A stretch of DNA of 64,000 bases from an uncultured Spirochaetales bacterium (GTDB taxonomy: Bacteria; Spirochaetota; Spirochaetia; Sphaerochaetales; Sphaerochaetaceae): positions 1-64,000 of the forward strand of contig CALXYO010000010.1 in the NCBI GenBank assembly GCA_944393005.1. Reading direction: 5' to 3'. Below, piece by piece: positions 9,100 through 17,695 of this stretch. The notes beneath the pieces were generated by a model. That model was given only the letters and a program-made list of their open reading frames with translations, did no database searches and had not been told where the DNA came from. Position numbers and translations under genes: made by a program. Every line of letters starts with the position of its first letter. The stretch's first letter is position 1.

Positions 9100-9796
9100 G
9101 ATGACCTGCCTCCTCAAGATATTTCTTTCCCACAGGAGATGAAAAAAATTCATCGCGGCTGGCGAAGAAAATGCTCTGTCCAAGATGCAGTATGCGTGTG
9201 GCACTGTTGAGCGCAGGATGTATGTCATGAGTCACCATTATTATCGTCATGCCGTTATGGTTGAGGGAGTCGATAAGGGAATAAAGCTCGCTTGACGTGT
9301 GGACATCAAGACCTGCGGCCGGTTCATCCAGAAGAAGGACACGGCTTGCTGCCGTAAGGGCACGTGCAAGCAGGACCCTCTGCCTCTGCCCTCCCGAAAG
9401 TGTCTGAAAGCTTTTCCTCCTGAGATCCAGCACGCCCATCTTCTCAAGGTTGTCCAGAGACCTCATTCTTTCCTCCCTTGTATAGAAGAAACGCTTTCCG
9501 CCAAGCCGGGAGACATTACCAGAAAGAACAACCTCCCCGACATTTGTCGGGAAGCTGCTGTCCACATGGCTGCTCTGAGGCAGATAGCCGATGCTGTTTC
9601 TCTCGATATTGAAATCAAGAGAACCGGAAAGCGGGGAATGCAGGGAAAGTATCGCCTTGACAAGCGTGCTCTTGCCCGCTCCGTTGTCGCCTGTTATGCA
9701 CAGGTAATCGCCTTCTTCCACACGGAAGTTTATATTTCTCGTGACAACCTGCCCTTCATAACCCAGGGTGAGGTTTTTCGCTTCCAGCAGAATCAA
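9092..9796 (-). CDS. znuC: Zinc ABC transporter ATP-binding protein ZnuC
   Basis: A 234-aa ABC ATPase energising the ZnuAB importer. Walker A GDNGAGKST (about residues 36-44), Q-loop GYLPQSSH, signature LSGGQRQRVLLARA, Walker B VLLLDEPAAGLD and H-loop MVTHD are all intact. The start codon is TTG at 9796: AAGGAGG lies 7 nt upstream and no ATG fits. The TTG overlaps the znuA stop in the sequence ATTGA, so the operon is translationally coupled. Confidence 0.95.
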   Translation of the reverse strand: MILLEAKNLTLGYEGQVVTRNINFRVEEGDYLCITGDNGAGKSTLVKAILSLHSPLSGSLDFNIERNSIGYLPQSSHVDSSFPTNVGEVVLSGNVSRLGGKRFFYTREERMRSLDNLEKMGVLDLRRKSFQTLSGGQRQRVLLARALTAASRVLLLDEPAAGLDVHTSSELYSLIDSLNHNGMTIIMVTHDIHPALNSATRILHLGQSIFFASRDEFFSSPVGKKYLEEAGHHD

Positions 9797-10740
9797 TTGA
9801 GGGCCTCCTTCAGTACAGCGGCATTCTGCCTCATCAGATCGACATAGGTGACGCCGCTGTCAAAAACACGTTTTGCGACGTTGTGGCAGGATGAGAACTC
9901 CATGACAGCAGCACCGGTCTCTTCCGCCACCACCTCACTCAGCAGGGTATTTGCAAGCTCCATGTGAAGAACAACGGGAATCCCATCATCCCTCACCTTG
10001 TCAATGAGAAATGCGACAGTCTTTGCAGAAGGTTCGCTCTCACTGCTGCAGCCGGGGTATGCCGCATAATAATCCAGGGAGAATTCTGTGACGAAATAAA
10101 GCAGGGGGAAACGGTCGGCAACGATGATCTCCCTTCTCATGCCATCTTCGACAATCTTCCTTATGGTGCCCTGCACTTCCCTGATGTCCTCGATATAGGA
10201 AGCTGCATTGCTTTCATAGACTTCCCTGTTGTCCTCATCCAGTGATGCTATTTCCTCACACAAAGCCTGTATGATCGCAATCTCATTCTCAGGACTTGTC
10301 CACACATGCTCGTCAAGCACCCTGCCATGACTGTGATCATGATCATCATGGTTTTCTTCTTTCCAGGCAATGTTCTCTTCATCCTCATAGAGCGTGAACG
10401 CCGCATTCTCCAAAAGGGAGAAGGTTGAGGTGGCGCCATCCAGATCAGAAAGGATATATGTTATCCAGGTATCGCTTTCTCCTCCGTTATAGATGAAAAG
10501 ATCGCTCCCGCTGATCCTGATCACATCCTCAATAGAAGGTTCATATGAATGTTCCCCTCCTCCGGGCGGCACCAGCATTGTGATGGAAGCGAGATCTCCG
10601 GCCACGGCACGCGCCGCATCGTAAGACGGAAACGAAGCTGCCATTATCTCAAGTCTGTCATCATTTCTCTCCTCAGTGTTGCTGCAGGAAAAAATAAGGA
10701 AAAGACAGACAATCAAAAGAAGCGGAACAGATCTCCTCAT
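9793..10740 (-). CDS. znuA: Zinc-binding lipoprotein ZnuA
   Basis: A 315-aa cluster A-1 solute-binding protein that captures Zn2+ in the periplasm. The lipoprotein signal MRRSVPLLLIVCLFLIFSC ends in a lipobox with Cys at about residue 19. A His-rich loop (HDDHDHSHG) characteristic of zinc rather than manganese binding proteins lies at about residues 125-135, followed by EHVWTSPEN. ATG 10740 has AGGAGG just upstream and overlaps the last codons of the zur gene (ATGA). Confidence 0.93.
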   Translation of the reverse strand: MRRSVPLLLIVCLFLIFSCSNTEERNDDRLEIMAASFPSYDAARAVAGDLASITMLVPPGGGEHSYEPSIEDVIRISGSDLFIYNGGESDTWITYILSDLDGATSTFSLLENAAFTLYEDEENIAWKEENHDDHDHSHGRVLDEHVWTSPENEIAIIQALCEEIASLDEDNREVYESNAASYIEDIREVQGTIRKIVEDGMRREIIVADRFPLLYFVTEFSLDYYAAYPGCSSESEPSAKTVAFLIDKVRDDGIPVVLHMELANTLLSEVVAEETGAAVMEFSSCHNVAKRVFDSGVTYVDLMRQNAAVLKEALN

Positions 10741-11111
10741 CTTTCCTCCTTCTTCATGCACTGCGGACAGATTATTGAAATCATGCAATCTTCGTTTATG
10801 GAGAGCCCTCTTGAGGCAAGCAGAGCCGTTATGGCACGGCTGGCCTCCTCATCAAGATGAATAAGGGTGCCGCAGGAAGAACAGGATGCATGAAGATGAT
10901 GAGAACATGAACCGGTATAGGAATAAAAACGTCTCCTGTTCCTCACAAAGGATGAGACAAGACTCTCCTCCTCAAGAGAGGAAAGTATCCTGTATATTGA
11001 GGAGGAGCCTACATCGGGAAGCTGTCTGATAATATCGCCGGCACATAAGGCGTGCGTGCTTTTCCTCAGAAGTTCAAGCACCTCTGTTTTCTGCCGTGTA
11101 TTGTAATTCAC
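10737..11111 (-). CDS. zur: Fur family repressor, probably Zur
   Basis: A 124-aa metal-responsive repressor. Winged helix at residues 5-75 (RQKTEVLELLRKSTHALCAGDIIRQL), then metal-site residues SCSHHLHASCSSCG and a C-terminal CPQC that forms the structural zinc site. Its place as first gene of the znu operon argues for Zur. The only plausible start is GTG at 11111. There is no Shine-Dalgarno sequence in front of it, and the promoter -10 region ends 8 nt before the codon, so the mRNA may be leaderless. The operator lies on the promoter, implying autoregulation. Confidence 0.9.
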   Translation of the reverse strand: MNYNTRQKTEVLELLRKSTHALCAGDIIRQLPDVGSSSIYRILSSLEEESLVSSFVRNRRRFYSYTGSCSHHLHASCSSCGTLIHLDEEASRAITALLASRGLSINEDCMISIICPQCMKKEER

Positions 11112-11115
11112 AAAA

Positions 11116-11148
11116 TGAGAATTATTCTCAAATTGAGAAATTTGTCAA
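11116..11148 (-). promoter_or_regulatory. Promoter and Fur/Zur-type operator of the znu operon
   Basis: TGAGAATTATTCTCA at 11116-11130 is a perfect 7-1-7 inverted repeat, the classic geometry of Fur-family boxes. It covers the -10 region (ATAATT) of a promoter whose -35 is a perfect TTGACA at 11148-11143, with 17-nt spacing. A further half site (TTGAGAA) lies at 11133-11139. Repressor binding would block RNA polymerase directly. Confidence 0.8.
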
Positions 11149-11873
11149 CGCCTGAGGAATGAGAGCACCTTTTCAGGGAAGTTTGTTATTATGCCGTCGG
11201 CACAAAGGGCGGCAACACTTTCAATGTCTCCCATTTCATTGACAGTCCAGACATTGACGCCTCTTCCCTCCTCATGCATGCCTTTAACGAAAGCCTCATC
11301 GATATCATGGAAATCGGGATGGAAGAAATCTATGTCGAGCTGTCTCATGATGGATGCCTGATTGTAAAGCTTCATGCCTGAGAACAGAAGACCAACACGG
11401 CAGGACGGATCGATTCTCTTCATCTTCATGACAGACAGCCAGTTGAAAGAAGAATAGATGACATTGTTCTCAAGAGAATACCTGGCAACGAGGTTCATCA
11501 CCTTCTCTTCAAGACCGGGGTAATACACCGGAGCGGTTTTCAGCTCTATGTTCGTCACCTTGTCCTTGTGATCCTTCATGAAACACAGGTATTCCTCAAG
11601 GGAAGGAACCGGCGTGAAACCGAACCTGTCGTTCATTGTCTTTCCGGCGCTTATCTTCTCAAGCTCGCTGCGCGTCATGTTGAAGATATATTCATTGAGA
11701 CCGGCAGTACGGGCAAGACTTTCGTCATGCATGATCATCACTTCTCCGTCTTTTGACAGATGCACATCATTCTCAATTCCGTCGGCACCGGCCTCAAGCG
11801 CTTTTGAGAAGGCAAGCATTGTGTTCTCGGGATACAGTCCGCTGTACCCCCTGTGTGCATAGACTTTTATCAT
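11145..11873 (-). CDS. Glycerophosphodiester phosphodiesterase
   Basis: A 242-aa GDPD-family TIM barrel that hydrolyses glycerophosphodiesters to glycerol-3-phosphate and an alcohol. Signature residues are present: YAHRGYSGLYPENT (catalytic His and the Glu-Asn), ENDVHLSKDGEVMIMHDESLART (metal-binding Glu/Asp and second catalytic His) and the C-terminal VNVWTVN. No signal peptide, so it is cytoplasmic. GGAGG lies 6 nt before ATG 11873. It overlaps the zinc-ribbon gene upstream by 4 nt, and its stop codon forms part of the zur -35 region. Confidence 0.93.
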   Translation of the reverse strand: MIKVYAHRGYSGLYPENTMLAFSKALEAGADGIENDVHLSKDGEVMIMHDESLARTAGLNEYIFNMTRSELEKISAGKTMNDRFGFTPVPSLEEYLCFMKDHKDKVTNIELKTAPVYYPGLEEKVMNLVARYSLENNVIYSSFNWLSVMKMKRIDPSCRVGLLFSGMKLYNQASIMRQLDIDFFHPDFHDIDEAFVKGMHEEGRGVNVWTVNEMGDIESVAALCADGIITNFPEKVLSFLRR

Positions 11874-12088
11874 AAATGGCCTCCGATCAGGAAATCGAGG
11901 ATATCCCATCCGGCGCTGTTCTGCTTTCTGTAAAGCTCGCTGTAACCACACTGAGTGCAGGTGACAACCGTGAATTTCTTGTTCTGGACATCGAAGATCT
12001 TGGAGAAATTTCCTCCTGCCGTCTGTATCTGATCCACTTCGTAATGCCTGTTTCCGCATTTAGGACACACGTACTGTATCTTTTCCAT
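11870..12088 (-). CDS. Small zinc-ribbon protein (DUF2082-like)
   Basis: A 72-aa protein with two CxxC knuckles, YVCPKCGNRHYEV and TCTQCGYSELY, separated by a conserved-looking TAGGNFSKIFDVQNKKFTVV segment and ending in ILDFLIGGHL. This matches the family annotated as nucleic-acid-binding Zn-ribbon protein DUF2082. A strong GGAGG precedes ATG 12088. It is the first gene of a two-gene unit with the phosphodiesterase. Function unknown. Confidence 0.75.
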   Translation of the reverse strand: MEKIQYVCPKCGNRHYEVDQIQTAGGNFSKIFDVQNKKFTVVTCTQCGYSELYRKQNSAGWDILDFLIGGHL

Positions 12089-12119
12089 GCAAACCTCCAC
12101 CTGCAAGTCTAATGCTTTA

Positions 12120-12156
12120 TTGACCATTTGAAAACTTTTTCTCATATTTCTTTCTA
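12120..12156 (+). promoter_or_regulatory. Probable leaderless promoter
   Basis: TTGACC at 12120-12125, a 17-nt spacer and CATATT at 12143-12148 are followed after 7 nt by the ATG at 12156. No ribosome binding site is present, so transcription probably begins at or next to the start codon. Confidence 0.5.
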
Positions 12157-12599
12157 TGAATGATTTCAAAAGAAAAATTGAGGAATTCCTTTCAGGCAGG
12201 CACGGTTCTGACCAGCTGTCATTCACGCTGTCGCTTGTAGGACTTATTCTGGTTTTCTGCTCCCCTGCATTCACCAGTCAGGATGTGAGGACAATATTCT
12301 CCCTGCTCGGCATGGGTCTGATCATATATTCAATATTCAGAGTATTCTCGAAAGATGATGCGAAACGCACAAGGGAAAACCAGGCCTTCGTGAATTTCTT
12401 CACCAGAGGCGGGAATAATGCAAAGGCACAGGAAAGAAAAGCGAGAAGGGAACAGAAAAAGAGACTTAAGGAAAAACTGAAAACCCATGTGATGTTCTAT
12501 TGTCCAAAGTGCAAGGCATCATGCTTCGTTCCGAAAGGAAAGGGAAAAATCAGGATCACCTGCCCCAAATGCGGTGAGAAATTCATAGGAAAGACCTGA
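12156..12599 (+). CDS. Membrane protein with C-terminal zinc ribbon
   Basis: A 147-aa protein of unknown function. Two hydrophobic helices at about residues 22-38 and 45-61 are followed by a strongly basic linker (KAQERKARREQKKRLKEKLK) and a zinc ribbon made of YCPKCKASC and ITCPKCGEKF. The topology suggests a membrane-anchored ribbon facing the cytoplasm. It is first in a three-gene overlapping unit with a DUF5685 protein and a J-domain protein; the stop overlaps the next start (TGATG). The basic linker could bind RNA or membrane lipid heads, but that is speculation. Confidence 0.75.
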   Translation: MNDFKRKIEEFLSGRHGSDQLSFTLSLVGLILVFCSPAFTSQDVRTIFSLLGMGLIIYSIFRVFSKDDAKRTRENQAFVNFFTRGGNNAKAQERKARREQKKRLKEKLKTHVMFYCPKCKASCFVPKGKGKIRITCPKCGEKFIGKT

Positions 12600-13417
12600 T
12601 GTTCGGCTACGTGCTCTTCAACCCCGCAGGTGCGGATGAAAGCGAGAAGAAACGCTACAGATATTACTATTGCGGACTGTGCAAGGCCCTTGAGAGGGAG
12701 CACGGACGGAATGCCGCGAAACTCCTCAGCTATGATCTCACATTCCTCTATCTCCTGCTCTCAGACCTTTACAACGCCAGAGAGAAAGAAGAAAGGGAAC
12801 ACTGTATCATGCATCCGCTGACAAAACGGACATTCATAGATACATCCCTCAGCACATACTGCGCCGACATGCAGCTGCTGCTCTCCTGGTACAGCGCCAG
12901 GGACAAGGCTGAGGATGATGGCAGCGTGAAGGCCGCTGCATTCGTCAGGGCCTTTGCGGAAACAGAAAAGGAACTTGAGGAAAAGTATCCCCGCCAAAGC
13001 AGTGCGGTAAAGGAGAATCTGTCTCTTCTTGCCGCAATGGAGCAAGACGGCATCAGGGACATAGAAAAACCTTCCCGCTGTTTTGCTTCTGCGCTTGCAG
13101 CTGTATTCGCTCCTTTCGAGGACAACTGGAAGACACGTCTTGAGAAAATCGGAAGCGGAATGGGACATTTCATCTATGTGCTTGATGCATATGACGATCT
13201 TGACAAAGACAAGGCGAAAGGACGGTACAATCCGTTCTCTGACAGGGAAAATGATGAAAGTCTCAGGGAAGATGTGAGACAGGAGCTGCTGACTGCGGCG
13301 AGCTTTGCCACAGAGGCTCTTGAGGAGCTTCCCCTTGATGACAATCTTTCTATCTTGAGAAATATAGTATATAGTGGAATCTGGTCCGGATTCGGGGAGA
13401 AAAAGAAAACGAAATGA
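12599..13417 (+). CDS. DUF5685 family protein
   Basis: A 272-aa helical protein resembling the DUF5685 family, recognised by the N-terminal [36 protein letters not shown] segment and the following [21 protein letters not shown] pair of cysteines near residues 25-29, another Cys-His segment (EREHCIMHP) and [18 protein letters not shown] near residue 200 recall the metal-binding aspartates of isoprenoid-synthase-like folds. No function is known. It overlaps both neighbours by 1-4 nt and is therefore an obligate part of the zinc-ribbon/J-domain cluster. Confidence 0.75.
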   Translation: MFGYVLFNPAGADESEKKRYRYYYCGLCKALEREHGRNAAKLLSYDLTFLYLLLSDLYNAREKEEREHCIMHPLTKRTFIDTSLSTYCADMQLLLSWYSARDKAEDDGSVKAAAFVRAFAETEKELEEKYPRQSSAVKENLSLLAAMEQDGIRDIEKPSRCFASALAAVFAPFEDNWKTRLEKIGSGMGHFIYVLDAYDDLDKDKAKGRYNPFSDRENDESLREDVRQELLTAASFATEALEELPLDDNLSILRNIVYSGIWSGFGEKKKTK

Positions 13418-13995
13418 GAGATCCTTACAGCGTGCTCGGCGTAAGTCCCGGCGCAAGTGAAGATGAGATAAAGAAAGCCTACAAGAACCTTGCAAAGAAG
13501 TATCATCCTGACGTTACGGGAAATTCGCCTGAAGCGGAAAAGAAGATGCAGGAAATCAATGCGGCTTACGATGAGCTCATGAACAAGAAGACGAACTATA
13601 ATCCGTTTGAAAGTTCCTACTCATCATCGTCCTCCCATCCGTATGAAGAAGAACCTCTCATCTTCCAGGCCGTGCAGAATTACATACGGGCCCACCGCTT
13701 CAATGAGGCTCTGACCGCACTCAGCCAGATAGGAGAAGGCGAAAGGACTGCAAAATGGTATCATCTGAGCGCAATCGCATATGCCGGCATCGGCAACAGG
13801 ATGGAAGCGACATTCGCCGCACGCAGGGCCTGCCGCATGGAACCGGGGAACATGGAATACCAGGAGCTTCTGAACTATCTTGAATCGGGAAGAAGCACCT
13901 ACCAGAGAACGACCATGAACTATGCTCCGGCAGGAAACATCGGATCCATCTGCTGCACGCTTTTCGCACTGCGTCTGTGCTGCTGTCCGTTTTAA
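13414..13995 (+). CDS. J-domain protein with C-terminal TPR-like region and Cys-rich tail
   Basis: A 193-aa DnaJ-class cochaperone. The J domain occupies residues 1-65 with the HPD motif in KKYHPDVTG, so it should stimulate a DnaK ATPase. A Ser-rich linker follows, then two helical repeats (residues 85-150, [16 protein letters not shown] and [26 protein letters not shown]). The protein ends in a hydrophobic tail with five cysteines ([14 protein letters not shown]), which could be a membrane anchor or lipidation-like tail. There is no G/F or DnaJ zinc finger, so this is a class C protein, presumably working with the DUF5685 partner. Confidence 0.85.
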   Translation: MRDPYSVLGVSPGASEDEIKKAYKNLAKKYHPDVTGNSPEAEKKMQEINAAYDELMNKKTNYNPFESSYSSSSSHPYEEEPLIFQAVQNYIRAHRFNEALTALSQIGEGERTAKWYHLSAIAYAGIGNRMEATFAARRACRMEPGNMEYQELLNYLESGRSTYQRTTMNYAPAGNIGSICCTLFALRLCCCPF

Positions 13996-14582
13996 ATCCT
14001 TATATAGTTTTTCATTATCATCCTGATTGACTTCGTGATCTCATGCGGGAGGACATCAAGAGGAATGTTGTTCTTGCCCAAAAGCGAGTCGACAATACTT
14101 TCCACCGTACCGTTCACGATGAACGTAACCGCGCATCTGTATGAGAGTATGCCCTGCTGAGTCGCTGTGGATGATGAGAAGAAACTTGTCGCCTCAAGAT
14201 AGCTTATTATGTTGCTTTTCCACATTTCGACGACATTCTTGCCATTGTCGATTGACAGCAGGGTTCTATAGAACTGCGGATCACGGCTTATGAAATCAAC
14301 TGCTTTGGTGAGAATCTTCTCACAGTCTGTGATGATATTGCGAAGCGAGAGGTCTTCAAAGATCCGGCTCATCTCAAGCGCGACATCTGTCTGGATGGAC
14401 TCAAGAACTTCTCCTATGTTCCTGTAATGAGCATAGAAGGTTCCCCTGTTTATGTCAGCACGGCGGGCGATCTCCGTTATCGTGATCCTGTCAAACGGCT
14501 TGTCTTTCATAAGGGAAAGCAGCGCGCTCCTGATCAGGGCCCGGCTCCGTCTGGATGATCTGTACTCAGCCTTTTCCTTCAT
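13992..14582 (-). CDS. TetR/AcrR family regulator
   Basis: A 196-aa one-component regulator. The N-terminal HTH is typical ([48 protein letters not shown], residues 15-62). The C-terminal ligand domain resembles the TetR_C group seen in dihydroxyacetone-kinase regulators. Its ATG overlaps the stop of the HAD phosphatase (ATGA) and the gene converges on the J-domain gene with 4 nt overlap. It is the third gene of ilvA-HAD-tetR; the ligand is unknown. Confidence 0.88.
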   Translation of the reverse strand: MKEKAEYRSSRRSRALIRSALLSLMKDKPFDRITITEIARRADINRGTFYAHYRNIGEVLESIQTDVALEMSRIFEDLSLRNIITDCEKILTKAVDFISRDPQFYRTLLSIDNGKNVVEMWKSNIISYLEATSFFSSSTATQQGILSYRCAVTFIVNGTVESIVDSLLGKNNIPLDVLPHEITKSIRMIMKNYIRI

Positions 14583-15379
14583 ATTACCCCAAAATACCTC
14601 AGAGCCTGCCCTATTCCGTCTTCATCACAGGATGCTGTCACGTAATCGGCAATTTCCTTCAGCTCCTTACAGGCATTGCCCATCGCAATCCCGATACCCG
14701 CAGCCTGAACTATCTCGATATCATTCGAACCGTCGCCGAATGCAATCGAGTCGTATATGTCAGCACCGTAATAATCGAGCAGGATTCTCATTGTGCGTCC
14801 CTTGTTGACGTTCTTCTGGCATACTTCGGCCATGTAACAGGATGGGATGCCGACGGTATTGTCCAGCACATCATAACGGTCACGGAGGAGCCCCCTCGCT
14901 TCTTCCATATCGCCATCAGGGGTCACAAGAAGCAACTTCGTGCATTTCGCATCAGAAGGAATGACATCGGTTTTTATCAGATTCCCGAATTCAAGACGGC
15001 GGCCGACATATCTGTCCAGAAGAGACTCATACATTTCACAGAAGTCTCCCCTGTACCAGGACGCGTCATCACACTGCACAAGCAGTCTCCAACCATGCTC
15101 AGCGCACAAGTCCTCCGTAAAGGCAAGATCTTCTCTGCTGATGTACGAACTGAAGATTTCCCTTCCATTCGCAAACGCCCTTGCTCCGCCTGAACATACA
15201 CCGCCGTCAAAGGATATGACGCCAAGGCGTGGATCCATTTCAGCAGGAGAACGTCCGGTTGAAAGGAAAATCAGATTGCCCTTCCCCTGCGCTGCGGCAA
15301 GAGCGGAACGGGTATCATCAGGAACACCCCTGCCGAAAGGAAGCAGAGTACCGTCAACATCGAAGAAAAGATACTTCAC
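14579..15379 (-). CDS. Cof-type HAD superfamily phosphatase
   Basis: A 266-aa HAD IIB hydrolase of the Cof/YidA group, acting on sugar phosphates or flavin/PLP-type cofactors. Motif I FFDVDGTLLPFG, motif II LSTGRSP, motif III Lys in the RTMRIL region and motif IV FGDGSNDIEIV are all present. The start is GTG at 15379, directly after the TAG stop of the threonine deaminase gene, with an AGGTAAG-type ribosome binding site inside that gene. Confidence 0.9.
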   Translation of the reverse strand: MKYLFFDVDGTLLPFGRGVPDDTRSALAAAQGKGNLIFLSTGRSPAEMDPRLGVISFDGGVCSGGARAFANGREIFSSYISREDLAFTEDLCAEHGWRLLVQCDDASWYRGDFCEMYESLLDRYVGRRLEFGNLIKTDVIPSDAKCTKLLLVTPDGDMEEARGLLRDRYDVLDNTVGIPSCYMAEVCQKNVNKGRTMRILLDYYGADIYDSIAFGDGSNDIEIVQAAGIGIAMGNACKELKEIADYVTASCDEDGIGQALRYFGVI

Positions 15380-16582
15380 CTATCTTACCTCGCAGCGGTA
15401 ACCGAGATCGTTTCTTATCGCATTTATGATCTCCTGCACATGGTCCCTGTTCCTGGTCTCAAGACCGAGACGCAGAAGACAGTGCTGAAGATCTATGCTG
15501 TCATTCTTCCTGTCATGCTCCACGGATACGACATTCGCGCCGAGCTGTGCGACCTTTGCGCTGACAAGGGCCAGCTGGTTGGGTCTGTCATAGACTTCAA
15601 GCTCAAGTTCCACCTGACGGCCCTGCATCATCAGACCGCGGGTGATGACACGGGAGAGAATCGTCACGTCTATATTGCCCCCCGAGACGAGGCACACTGT
15701 CTTCTTGTCTCTGAGATCGACCTTTCCCGACATTGCAGCTGCAACCGAAACGGCACCTGCTCCTTCCGCGACAAGTTTCTGCTGTTCCATCAGTGAGAGG
15801 ATAGCACTTGCGATCTCGTCATCGCTTACGGTGACGATGTCGTCAACATATTTCATGCAGTAGTCAAAAGTCTTCTCACCCGGCATCTTCACGGCAATAC
15901 CGTCCGCAATTGTGGAGACACGGTCAAGCGAAAGTCTTTTATGCTCATCAAAGGCATGCCTCATGCTTGCGGCCCCTGCAGCCTGGACACCGATCACGCG
16001 GCACTGCGGCTTCAGTGATTTCACTGCGAATGCAACCCCGCTTATGAGACCGCCGCCTCCCACGGGAACAATACAGGTATCCATTTCGGGAAGAGCGTTG
16101 AGAATCTCAAGGCCGATTGTACCCTGCCCCGCAATCACATCATCATCGTCAAAAGGATGTATGAGCGTGCGTCCTGTCTCAGCTGCGATCTGGAGCGCCC
16201 TTTCATATGCATCATCATATACTCCGGGAACAAGAACGACTTCTGCACCATATGAACGGGTCGCCTCCACCTTTGAAATCGGAGCGCCTTCCGGGATGCA
16301 TATGACCGCACTCAGTCCGGCTCTCTGTGCGGCAAGCGCAACGCCCTGGGAGTGGTTTCCCGCAGAACATGCGACAACGCCCTTCGCCTTCTCTTCCTCA
16401 CTCAGGCGGTGGATCTTGTTATATGCGCCCCTGAGCTTGAAAGAACCTGTAAGCTGCAGGTTTTCGGTCTTGAGGTACACCTCGTTTTGCGGAAACATTC
16501 TCGGTGCGCGGATGAGATCCGTCACACGGGCAACTGAACTCAGGGCAAACGCTGCCTGATATAAAGAATCTAAAGTCAACAT
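15380..16582 (-). CDS. ilvA: Threonine ammonia-lyase with ACT domain
   Basis: A 400-aa PLP enzyme that deaminates threonine to 2-oxobutanoate. The PLP lysine is in TGSFKLRGAYNK (about residue 49) and the phosphate-binding glycine loop is PVGGGGLISG (about 175). Residues from about 325 to the end form an ACT-like domain (VELELEVYDRPNQLALVSAKVAQLGANVVSVEHDR). At 400 aa it belongs to the shorter IlvA/TdcB group found in many anaerobes; whether it is biosynthetic or degradative is not decidable, since no ilv genes are nearby. Confidence 0.93.
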   Translation of the reverse strand: MLTLDSLYQAAFALSSVARVTDLIRAPRMFPQNEVYLKTENLQLTGSFKLRGAYNKIHRLSEEEKAKGVVACSAGNHSQGVALAAQRAGLSAVICIPEGAPISKVEATRSYGAEVVLVPGVYDDAYERALQIAAETGRTLIHPFDDDDVIAGQGTIGLEILNALPEMDTCIVPVGGGGLISGVAFAVKSLKPQCRVIGVQAAGAASMRHAFDEHKRLSLDRVSTIADGIAVKMPGEKTFDYCMKYVDDIVTVSDDEIASAILSLMEQQKLVAEGAGAVSVAAAMSGKVDLRDKKTVCLVSGGNIDVTILSRVITRGLMMQGRQVELELEVYDRPNQLALVSAKVAQLGANVVSVEHDRKNDSIDLQHCLLRLGLETRNRDHVQEIINAIRNDLGYRCEVR

Positions 16583-16730
16583 GGCTCCACATTAGCGCCA
16601 AAGGCCGGGGAAAATCAACAAGTGACGGACTTTGGAAAAAAGAAATGATTTATTCAATCTTTTCCGCCATGCTTTTTCCATTTTGAATTTAATAGTATCA
16701 TTACACATACAGAACAGACGGAGGCTGATG

Positions 16731-17117
16731 ATGATAAGAGAAGTGAATGCCCATTTTGACAGCAGCTCATCATATTTCATGAAGAATGGAAAGAAATTCT
16801 TCTATGAAGAGGGAATCGGAGCATATGAATATCTGATGGGAGCTCTCTCCGGCTGCTTCACCTCAACGCTGAAGGACATTCTTCAGGAAATGAACATACA
16901 GACACAATCAATAGATCTTCATACATACGGCGTCAAGAGGGAAAGCATTCCCTCAACCCTGAAAGACACATACATCGACATCACCATCAGGGCCGTGAAC
17001 AGAAAAAGAGATGAAGAAAACATAAGAAAGGCTGTAATCAGAACGCAGGAAAACTGTTCTATGTATCAGACGATAAAATGTGTCAGTGCAATGCATGTGA
17101 CAGCAGAGGTGCTATGA
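16731..17117 (+). CDS. OsmC/Ohr family protein
   Basis: A 128-aa OsmC-like protein of the YhfA branch. The two reactive cysteines are visible in GALSGCFTSTLKDIL (about residue 44) and ENCSMYQTI (about 110), so thiol peroxidase activity on organic hydroperoxides is plausible. CGGAGG precedes two tandem ATGs at 16728 and 16731; the second has better spacing. The stop overlaps the next gene (ATGA at 17114-17117). Confidence 0.85.
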   Translation: MIREVNAHFDSSSSYFMKNGKKFFYEEGIGAYEYLMGALSGCFTSTLKDILQEMNIQTQSIDLHTYGVKRESIPSTLKDTYIDITIRAVNRKRDEENIRKAVIRTQENCSMYQTIKCVSAMHVTAEVL

Positions 17118-17695
17118 GCGACAGAGAAACCGAGATAATCCTGTTTGATGCCTTTTCACAGGCACTGAAGAAGCTTTGCCGTGATGACTTTGTCCTTTTC
17201 TCCACGCAGAAGAAGAAAGGCCCCATCACACACCGCATCGCCATGTATATTGAAAACGAGCTGGGCAGCAGCGCATATTTGTGCGACACACAGTTCCAGA
17301 TAAGAGGAGAGAAGCAGACCTACACTCCCGACATGATCATACATGACAGAAAGGGAAACGAGGCAATGGCCATATACTGGCAGGACGGGTACCTGAGCAG
17401 CAGGGAAAAGGAAGAAGCACGCGATTTCCACAAGGAGAAAAAATGTTTCACTATCGCATTCTCCCTTCTTCCCGACAAGGACTACTTCCTGATCTACCGG
17501 TTTGCGGAAAACTACACAGATTACCTTCACATCTCACGTGAGGATTTCAGCGAGGAAGTGCTCAAGCGCTGCAGCAGTGATGAAGACATAATCTCCGACC
17601 AGCTGCTTTTCAAGCTGGAAAAGAAGAGACAGAGAAAAAAGAAGGAAGATGAAAGCCTACCTGCCGCTGCTGAGGATCCGGCTCTCTCCGAATAG
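17114..17695 (+). CDS. Protein of unknown function, possible nuclease-like fold
   Basis: A 193-aa soluble protein that I do not recognise. The centre (YTPDMIIHDRKGNEAMAIYWQ, about residues 72-92) has a PD then E-x-A pattern that vaguely resembles the PD-(D/E)xK core, but the catalytic Lys is not evident. The C-terminus is highly charged (KLEKKRQRKKKEDE). The gene is coupled to the OsmC gene by an ATGA overlap and overlaps the convergent DUF6062 gene by 39 nt, unusual in this compact region. No function is assigned. Confidence 0.65.
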   Translation: MSDRETEIILFDAFSQALKKLCRDDFVLFSTQKKKGPITHRIAMYIENELGSSAYLCDTQFQIRGEKQTYTPDMIIHDRKGNEAMAIYWQDGYLSSREKEEARDFHKEKKCFTIAFSLLPDKDYFLIYRFAENYTDYLHISREDFSEEVLKRCSSDEDIISDQLLFKLEKKRQRKKKEDESLPAAAEDPALSE

